From Aegilops tauschii subsp. strangulata (lineage: Eukaryota > Streptophyta > Magnoliopsida > Poales > Poaceae): a stretch of 64,000 bases of DNA. The notes under the pieces were generated by a model, which was given only the letters and a program-made list of their open reading frames with translations, did not search any database and was not told where the DNA came from. Positions 56,733 to 64,000 of this stretch are shown piece by piece. The number at the start of each line of letters is the position of its first letter. The stretch's first letter is position 1. Both the position numbers and the translations under genes were made by a program. Location: assembly GCF_002575655.3 (NCBI RefSeq), contig NC_053036.3, positions 194,650,788-194,714,787 on the forward strand. The letters are read 5' to 3'.

Positions 56733-57231
56733 CTGTATGCATAGCCAACACAAAATTGCATTTTCTGTTCAAGTAGTAGAACAAGTAGAAACCAGAATAT
56801 GATGTCATCATGTTCAACGATTGATAAGCTTTTGTGTTTTGGCCCCAACACATATTAAGAAGCACATAAGATCGAAAGGAAAGTAAATTAACTAGATATA
56901 TGTGTGGTGCGGAGTTGTGAACACCTAAATGTGCTTATAAGGTTGGTATATGTATTGGTTCCTCAGAAATTGTGCGCCTGTCATGGCCCGTGATCCCTCT
57001 CATTATCTAAAATAATGAATATTGGGGAAAACAACTATGGTGCATGTAGATGAACCAATAGACATACATGAATATTATCAATATCTTCTGCTATTTTGCT
57101 AAATAAGAAACATAGATGATAGATACTTCTTTCTTTTTTCGAGAAAATGCAAAAGCCTTGCGTTTCTTTTCATTGAAAAGGGGGAGGTTCAGTTACAGAC
57201 ATCCTAGTATGTGCGGGTTACAGCAGGTGAA

Positions 57232-60200
57232 TCAATGTACATCCCAGGTTTGGGGCAGCACAAGTCGGAGGCCAGGTGCCCCGGCTGCCGCCCATGAGCG
57301 GGCCTCGTCCTGAATGCTATCTGGGAGCGTGTTAAGGGATGGCGTTGCATTGTCGAAGACGCAGCTGTTCCTGTGCTTCCAGACCATCCAAGGCACGAGC
57401 AGCGCGACAGATTTCAGGGCCTTGCGAAGGGTCAGCGGCTTGTCTTCCTTGGCATGGTTCCACCAGTCCGTAAGCGACAGTTCCTGTGTTGGGATCGGGG
57501 CCGGTATGCGTAGCCAGGCCAGGGTCTCATGCCATGCCTGTCGGGCTAGGGGCATTCCAGCAGTAGATGTCGCATCATCTCCGGCTGCTGGTCACATAGG
57601 AGGCAGCGGGGATAATGTTGGAGACCGTGGCGAGCCAGCCTCTCTGCCGTCCAGCAGCGGTCCTGGTTGGCTAACCAGTGGAAGAACTTGACTCGCGGCG
57701 GCGCCCAGCACTTCCAGATTAGCTTCCAGGAATGGCAGCCCGTTGATCCATGGAAGGTGGCCGTGTAACAGGACTGCGCGGAATAGGTGCCGCTCGCCGT
57801 CCATCTCCAGATCAACCTGTCTGGTGTGGTGGAGAGCTCGGTGCGCTGCATGATCTGCCAGAGCTGTAGATACTGACCAATCTTGTGGAGGCCGAGGTTG
57901 TCTTGGATGTCGCGTGCCCAGGAGTTGCCATTGAGTCCATCCGCCACAGTTCTCGTCGTCCGTCGTCGCTTGGGGATGCAGCCGTAGAGGTTAGGCATGA
58001 GCTCGCACACGGATTGGCCACCGATCCATCGGTCCTCCCAGAGCAGGGCGGCCTGCCCATTCCCAATGACCGTGACCGTGGATGCCCAGAACAGGGCTCG
58101 TTCCGTGGGCGAGAATTGAAGGTCTAGCCCTTGCCATGCTTGCTCCGGGTCCGTTTTGGAGAACCATAACCAGCGTAGTCGCAGGGCGAGACTGACACGC
58201 TTGAGGTCTCGCACGCCCAGGCCCCCAAGCTCGATGGGGCGGCAAACTCTGTTCCAGTTCATGTGGCAGTGTCCGACATTGGCAGCGGCACGTCCAGCCC
58301 AAAGGAAACCGCGCTGAATCTTCTCGATCTGCTTGAGGGTTTTTCTGGGGGGCGCGAACGCAAGCACTTGGTGCACTGGGATGGCACACAAGACCGACTT
58401 GACCAGTGCAAGGCGCCCGGTTTTAGTCATCAGCCAGGCCTTCCAGGTCGGTAGGCGCGCGGCGACCGCATCTACCATGGGTTGTACCTGGGTGGCAGAT
58501 GGGTGGCGCGTGGACAGGGGGATGCCGAGGTAGGTGATGGGGAGAGTCGCCACCGGGCAGCCAAGGTGCGCGATCATCTCCGTGGCTGCTTGGTCGCCGT
58601 GCAAGATGGTGGCGGAGCTCTTGGTGAAGTTCACCTTCAGGCCGGAGGCCCTGCCGAACAAGGCGAGGATCTCCCTGATCACAGTGGTGTCGTCCGCCGT
58701 GGCGTGGAAAAAGACCATGACGTCGTCGGCGTAGAGGGAGATCGCCGGGATGTGGCACCGTGGGTATAGTGGCTGCAGGATGCCCAGGCTGTGTGCGCGT
58801 CGTAAGAGCTGTCCCAGGGTGTCGACGGCGAGCACGAAGAGCTGCGGGGACATGGAGTCGCCCTGCCGGAGCCCTTGCCGGTGCCATATGGGAGGGCCGG
58901 GCTCGCCGTTCAGGAGGATGCGCGTGCTCACAGAAGACAGGAGGATGGCCCTCCACTCCAAGAATCTGCTCCCGAATCCGTATTGGCGTAAAACCTCAAA
59001 GGGGAATGGCCATGACAGGGAATCAAAGGCGCGCGTGAGGTCGAGCATGAGCATGACTCTTGGAGCTCCCAGTTGGTGCAGCAGCTTGAGTGACTGCTTG
59101 ACAAGGACATAGTTGTCGTGCAAGCTCCTTCCCGAGATGAAAGCATTTTGGTTGCGGCTAACCAGGTTGTCCAGCTTGGCACTGAGGCGGATCGAGAGCA
59201 CCTTGGCGAAGATTTTGGCCACAAGGTGTATCAGGCAGATCGGCCGGTAGTCGCGCAGCCCCTGGGCGTCGGCTTTCTTTGGCAGCAGCGTCAGCAATGC
59301 TTGGTTCAGCTTGTAGAACCCCCTTCCTCGCAAGTCATATAGTTGCTGGAACACGTCAAGGAAATCCTGCCTGATGGTTGTCCAGCATGCGCGTAGAAAT
59401 TCTGCTGTGAACCCGTCTGGGCCTGGCGCCTTGCGGGCGGGGAGGCGCTTGACAGCCTCCCAAATCTCCTCGGCGCTGAACGACGCATCATGGTCGGCGA
59501 GGTCGGTCGGCTCGATGAGCTGTGACAGGTCCAAGGAGTGCTCCCGGGCGGTCGCCGTGCCAAGCAAGGCCTCGAAATGGGCGAAGGCCGCCTTGGCCAT
59601 GTCAGTGTGGTCCGTGAGCACCCTGTCGTCCACGGCCAGGCTGTAGATGTGGTTCTTCTGCCGACGGAACGAGCACTGCTGGTGGAAAAAACTGATGCTG
59701 GCGTCGCCGTCCTTGAGGTTGGCGATGCGGGAGCGTTGCCGGGCGATCGTGCGCTCCATGGATGCGAGCCCAAGGTAGGATATCTTGAGCTGCTTGCGGA
59801 GCCAGGCCTCCGGTGGCGAGAGGTTGCGCGATTCCTGGGCTTGGTCGAAGCGCGAGATGAGCTCCCGTGATATCGCCAGCTTGGCCTTGATGTTGCCCGT
59901 AGACCTGGATCTCCAGCTAGTGAGGCTAGCCGCCGTTGCCTGTAGCCGGAGCATGAGTCGGTGGAAGGGATCGACGTGATGCGTAGCGCCCCAGGCCGCG
60001 GTCACCACATCATGGAATCCGTCCAAGCGTAGCCAGTATTCCTCAAAATGGAACCGTCGGTGTGAGGTGGGCGTGGGCGAGCAGTCCAGCAGCAACGGGG
60101 CGTGGTCCGACACCACAGCCGCAAGGCATCGAAGGTGGCATCCGCTGTGCGCGTCCTCCCAATCAGCGGTGCAAAGAATACGGTCGAGCAGCACAAGTGT

Positions 60201-60437
60201 CGGCGGTGTTTGCTCGTTGGACCATGTGTAGCGGCGCCCGCTGAGGTAGATCTCCTTGAGCGCGGGGTCATTTGTGAGACGGCGAAATTTGCCCATCATG
60301 CGCCGGTTGACGGTGCCTGTGTTTTTGTCGTCATCGCGGAGGATGAGATTGAAGTCGCCGCAAACCATCCACGGGTCTGGGCAGGCGGCTTGGATGTCGT
60401 GAAGCTCCTGCAGGAATGCAACCTTGTCGGCATCTTC

Positions 60438-60473
<36 letters not shown>

Positions 60474-60810
60474 ATACCACCGTAAGCCACCATGGTGTGC
60501 CTGTGGCCGTGGCCACCTTAGCGGTGATCGCGTTAGTGGTGAACATTGGGTCTGTGATGGTCACGGCCCTGCTCTTCCACGCCAGTAAGATGCCGCCCCG
60601 CGTGCCATCGGCTGGGAGGTACGTGTAGTCATCGAATTCGGAACCAAGCGTATCCAGGACAATAGCTGAGTAGATCAACTCCATTTTCGTTTCCTAAATG
60701 CATACAATGGAGGCTCCGGTTGTGTCCAGCAGCGAACGGATAGCATGTCGGCGAGCCCGCGCGTTCATGCCGCGCACGTTCCAGATATCGATCTTAAGGC
60801 CGTGATCCAT
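57232..60810 (-). pseudogene. LINE ORF2: endonuclease, reverse transcriptase, zinc-binding domain
   Basis: Starts at ATG 60810 (MDHGLKIDIWNVRGMNARAR), the AP-endonuclease-like N-terminus. A TAG near 60694-60696 replaces the Gln of the QETK motif. A run of 33 G/C (60440-60472) then breaks the frame. From 60368 about 940 residues are open: VCGDFNLI and SDHAPLLLD (endonuclease), RKAPGPDGFTAEFLRA (near residue 311), LDLTRAFDSLSW, GLRQGDSMSPQLF, the intact catalytic YADD near residue 546, and the zf-RVT region WRWTASGTYSAQSCY to CLLCDQQPEMMRHLLLECP. A lost C near 57548 moves the last 105 residues (57555-57232) to another frame. The enzyme nicks target DNA and copies LINE RNA there. Confidence 0.92.
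60440..60472. repeat. Run of 33 G in the LINE endonuclease region
   Basis: An uninterrupted homopolymer replacing what should be a short Gly-Pro-rich loop after the strand WWLTVVY. It shifts the reading frame. Confidence 0.95.
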
Positions 60811-60847
60811 GGGAGCGGGATCGACGGGTAGGCGCGCCTAGACCGGA

Positions 60848-61408
60848 CTAGCCCTCGCATGCAACGTCGGCGCGTGCCTCGCCGGGCGCAGTCGATGCCA
60901 TGCAGACTGGGATCTCGCGGTCAACCAGTTTAGCGATGGCTTTGAGGACCGTCGGGGGCAGCGGTGCCGCGAACATGCCGTCATAGGCCTTCATCTCCGC
61001 GGCAGTAATCTTCTGGTCTATTCCAATGATCCCGAGGGTGCGCAGGATTTGCACGTGGGAGCGTCGCTCCGCTGTGGGAGGAGCGCTCGGTTGGCAGGTC
61101 GTAGCTGCAGACCGTCCCCGGCGAGGGGCGAAGTTGAGAGGTCGGCGCGGCTTCTTCCCCGGGGTCGGCAAGGCGGCGTTGAGGTGCTTCGTGGCGGTGG
61201 CCAGGAACTCCCCAAGGGTCCAGGACGTGGGCGTGGTGCGGCCCCGGGATCGCCGCAGCATAATTGGTGGCGACGCGAAACGGCTCGGCGTGCGGCCACT
61301 TGGGCCTTGGTTAGCCACGGCGCCAGCGTTTGGGGACAGCGGGTCTTCAGAGGGCCACAATGAAGGTGGTGTAGTCGCGGGCCGCTCAAAGATGCTATAA
61401 GAGTAACA
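60848..61408 (-). pseudogene. LINE ORF1, C-terminal part
   Basis: Open frame of about 185 LINE-derived residues. Contains FAPRRGRSAATTCQPSAPPT, then ILRTLGIIGIDQKITAAEMK and a C-terminus with LPPTVLKAIAKLVD. The RRGR...LG-x-I-G pattern is typical of ORF1 of grass LINEs, an RNA-binding chaperone. The N-terminal zinc-knuckle part is missing. The apparent extra 21 residues at the start come from the adjoining Stowaway MITE and flank. Confidence 0.72.
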
Positions 61409-61412
61409 TGTA

Positions 61413-61461
61413 CTTCCTCCGTCCCAGTCAAAAACGTTCTTATATTTTGGGACGGAGGGAG
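61413..61461. mobile_element. Minimal Stowaway MITE (49 bp)
   Basis: CTTCCTCCGTCCCAGTC at the left and TTTTGGGACGGAGGGAG at the right form near-perfect inverted repeats with only about 15 bp between. TA is present on both sides (61411-61412 and 61462-61463). It lies at the 5' end of the LINE. Confidence 0.85.
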
Positions 61462-61841
61462 TAGCATACAAGGGTGATAGGATAATTTATAACCCTGCAT
61501 ATTATGAGGGGCCAAGAGGATAATTACTAGCAATGGTCAACAGGCAACCTCGGCAGTCGACCAGTTGCCAGTCAGATCCAGGATCACGCAGTTTGAGCTT
61601 CCAATAACCCACTTAAAACAACTTTAGTGGTATGAATCTGCAGTTCCTGTGTTTCAGAACTAAGTGAAAGTTCTTAAAGAGAACCTCATTTTCCATCTGC
61701 ATGACTATACAAGATACAGTTCCTCATTATAAACGAATATATACACTCAGATCCATATTCATAAATTTTCAATGACACTGCTTAGAGAAAAAGTAAATCA
61801 ATGCCAGATACCTGCAAGAGAGAGGATGGTAGATGGTTTAC

Positions 61842-61896
61842 CTTGTTTGTCGACGTAGCAAATACTGCCGCGATGGTTCATTCCTCGAAGCTTGTT
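61842..61896 (-). other. Possible small exon
   Basis: Acceptor CAACAG/AAC and donor AACAAG/GTAAAC bracket a 55-bp open segment reading NKLRGMNHRGSICYVDKQ. It could belong to the DUF3615-like gene (same strand, upstream of the LINE) or to the gene at 62008. Short, so weak. Confidence 0.3.
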
Positions 61897-62007
61897 CTGT
61901 TGCCTAAAGGGACTGGGTTTCTGAATCAGTTGGAGAATACAGCCACCCTACGGGAGGCCTCTTACTAAACTAGGAAGGTCGAGCGGTCATATCAGCACGC
62001 TCAGCAG

Positions 62008-63312
62008 CTACATATTGTCGTACTTAGCAGCTAGACCCGAACAATCTACACCGAAAATCATAGCCATCACTTCGCTTATAGTGTCGCATGTATTCTCTTT
62101 CAAGCAATCCTCCATTTCTTGCAGTTCCTTGTCCCTGAAGAAAATCATGCCCATATAGTTTACATAATGCAATAAATAAGTCAATGTGCTACTGAACTAG
62201 TGAAAGTATTCTGCTGAGGCAAAACAAAGAAAAAAATACTGTAAATGAACATAAATACTTGTTTGTCTGCTTATTTGCTGGTGCTGTTACATCCTACGGC
62301 ACTATTTTGTGCTTTATGCGTCAATGTCTAAGTAGCTACATAGTGATAGCAATTATTAAACCATAGATTAGAATGTGAATAGTTTAATTCATAGCACGCA
62401 CATTTGTCGTGCTGCACTTTACTAATGACATGCAGCTCTGCTACTCTTCTTTTCTTTTTGGCTATTTGATCCATGTATAAACAGATTCAGCTCCAACAAA
62501 GATAGAGCAGCTGAGCTGAGTGACTCAGCTGTCAGCTCCAACAGAGAGGGGGACTGCGCGACTCAGCTAAGCTTCAGGTGCTAGTGTTGTGTGTGTGTAT
62601 AAGATATCAAGCCTCAATGCTACTAGTAGTCCTATGTGTGTGTTTGAGAGTGGATGAAGGATACCTCAGGAAGAGGGGGGAGTTGAGTGATTCAATTCCA
62701 ACACTTGCGATATTAATGCATCTAAAACTTAAAAGTTACAAATAAAAAATACAGCTCAATATATTAACAAACAGCAAAGTTATACGTACAAATCAAAATC
62801 TGACTCTTCTTCAGGCTTCTCCACCACAGTTTCCGACTCAGTCTCGCTGCTGCCAGTATCATAACGCACATTGGACCTACAGCAATAAATATCCACACAA
62901 GTACTCCCTCCGTTTCAAAATAGATGACTTCACTTTGTACTAACTTTGTACTAAAGTTAGTATAAAGTTGGGTCATCTATTTCGGAACGGAGGGAGTAAT
63001 GGTTATTCTAATGTTCAGCTGCCTGGCATTTAATTTTATGTAAATAATCTTCAACTACTTATGAAGTTGATGATTGATGATGAATCAAACATATCCAATG
63101 ATGTGCAAAACATAAGAAAGGGTACTGTGGGTCATAATAAGTATCCATTTCATCAAATCATATCCCTGCTAATACAGAGATAGTTACGACCATACCAATA
63201 GGTCGACTGAAGTGTAGGAGGTATGTCATTCAGCGCTTGGGCAGTGGATTCTGACAGATCCACAGTTACAGAGCCCTCACTACTGCTAACCTCGCTAGCA
63301 TGCTCCTCAACC
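62008..63312 (-). CDS. Three 3' exons of an unrecognised acidic host protein
   Basis: Exons 63312-63196, 62876-62790 and 62134-62008. Junctions: GATCAG/GG, TATTG/GTATGG, CTGTAG/GTCC, GATTT/GTACGT and TTCAG/GGAC; phases agree at both joins (TAT-TG|G and GAT-TT|G). About 109 residues, stop TAG at 62008-62010. It reads VEEHASEVSSSEGSVTVDLS, later TGSSETESETVVEKPEEESD and DKELQEMEDCLKENTC, ending GLAAKYDNM. Strongly acidic and Ser-rich, probably disordered, then a helix. No domain is recognised. The 5' part lies outside the window to the right. It may be a separate gene from the DUF3615-like exons or, if the stop is secondary, part of the same locus. Confidence 0.55.
62904..62996. mobile_element. 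Stowaway MITE in an intron
   Basis: 93 bp, CTCCCTCCGTTTCAAAATAG to TATTTCGGAACGGAGGGAG, with TA on both sides (62902-62903 and 62997-62998). The whole element forms a hairpin. It lies in the intron between the exons at 63196 and 62876. Confidence 0.93.
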
Positions 63313-64000
63313 CTGATCAGAACATAATGTTAGTCAGTAAATATGCAAGTCTCAGAAATTTAAGACATAAGGTTTATTATGCAAGAAGGCAGAAGGTCAG
63401 TGTAAATAACAGCCAAAACACATATATATTGAAATTCTGATGGAATAGACAGACATACACAGAAACAAGACAAGACTTCCTTCCCGCTCAAGGCATTATA
63501 CACAGAAACAAGACAGACATACACAGAAACAAAACAAGACAAGGATTTCGAAATACACAATGTTATGCAATGCATAATGAATCGTTGTTACTTAGTATTG
63601 AGCAAGTGAAGATATATCTGCATAGCAAAACAGCCCTTGATTGCTTTAAATGAAAGGCCAGATGTTGTGGCCCTGTGGGTGGTATCACAAGTTACAACCT
63701 AGAGCATTATTTTGTGCGTCTATAGGTTTATACTCCGTATTTAATTAACTACATAGTGATAGCAGTTGACCGAACAGCAACAGTTCAATCCACAACATTT
63801 GCATTTTGGTGTGTGTTGACATGCTGGTCCATTTCCAGTTTTGGTTAGTCGATCCATATATGCAGTTACTTATGTGCTTTGTGGCTTCTTTCTTATGTTA
63901 ATACCTTTAAGGCTTGCAAACAAAACAACAACATAGAGCTGGAGATTAAGAAACAGAAAAATCAAGAAACAAATGTTGAGAGGTCGTTCAGGTCGGCCTG
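63313..64000 (-). other. Right edge: presumed intron, no clear exon
   Basis: A/T-rich with no convincing coding segment. 63440-63540 contains a duplicated GACAGACATACACAGAAACA block. The last ~25 bases read ADLNDLST on the minus strand and could start an exon that continues beyond the window. Confidence 0.4.

Larger units (their letters stand above)
57120..61408 (-). mobile_element. L1-type LINE, minus strand, 5'-truncated
   Basis: ORF1 C-terminus (about 61400-60848), ORF2 (60810-57232) and a 3' tail ending, on the minus strand, GCATTTTCTCGAAAAAAGAA at about 57124-57143, a degenerate poly(A). The 5' end stops inside ORF1 near a small Stowaway MITE. No target duplication was found. It lies between two sets of host-gene exons on the same strand. 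Confidence 0.88.

Noticed and set aside
57112..57160. Target duplication for the LINE
   Set aside because: No matching 7-20-bp repeat could be found at the other end near 61400; boundaries remain approximate.
58482..59870. Plus-strand frames of 90-120 residues
   Set aside because: Shadows of LINE ORF2 on the opposite strand.

Overview
The window is repeat-dominated nuclear DNA from a large-genome grass. It is most likely Triticeae (wheat, Aegilops or a close relative). The reasons are the layered Copia and Gypsy LTR retrotransposons, CACTA transposons with long subterminal arrays, Stowaway and Tourist MITEs, grass L1-type LINEs, and introns with GT-AG borders. I see no bacterial gene, rRNA, tRNA or CRISPR. 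Family names are given only where sequence hallmarks support them; no database search was possible.

Left part (1-29351) is one deep nest. A plus-strand Gypsy element (3' end 27299-29351, with an antisense accessory ORF) was entered by a minus-strand LTR element (fragment 26263-27298). That was entered by CACTA element A (21855-26262 visible). CACTA A was entered by a minus-strand Gypsy element (9126-21854). This Gypsy was entered by a second, pol-less Gypsy element (10053-17183), and at its left edge by Copia 1 (1-9125). Copia 1 carries a small CACTA element (6714-8186) in its 3' LTR.

Middle (29352-36810) is intergenic DNA. It holds a Tourist-like MITE nested in a Stowaway-like MITE, a 0.94-kb tandem duplication that copied a Stowaway with it, and a solo Copia LTR (33786-35529).

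Right-middle (36811-53842) is Copia 2, a nearly complete Copia element with 1742-bp LTRs, a perfect 5-bp target duplication and an almost readable gag-pol. It sits inside the reverse-transcriptase region of a plus-strand LINE remnant that resumes at 53843. Its 3' LTR was entered by CACTA element B (44142-52490). Element B has no recognisable transposase but carries four non-transposase genes.

Right end (55500-64000) holds the only candidate host-gene sequence. There are minus-strand exons of a DUF3615-like gene (56184-56732) and minus-strand exons of an acidic, unrecognised protein (62008-63312). Between them lies a minus-strand LINE (57120-61408), and Stowaway MITEs lie in and beside introns.

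The most interesting signal is that CACTA A and CACTA B share a conserved module: terminus and subterminal array, then a spliced gene read toward the terminus, then an alanine-rich gene, then a shared noncoding block. The spliced gene encodes different proteins in the two copies (a B3-like DNA-binding domain in A, an intact 174-residue coiled-coil protein in B). Element B adds two further alanine/glutamate-rich genes. This looks like a non-autonomous CACTA lineage that carries and exchanges its own gene cargo.
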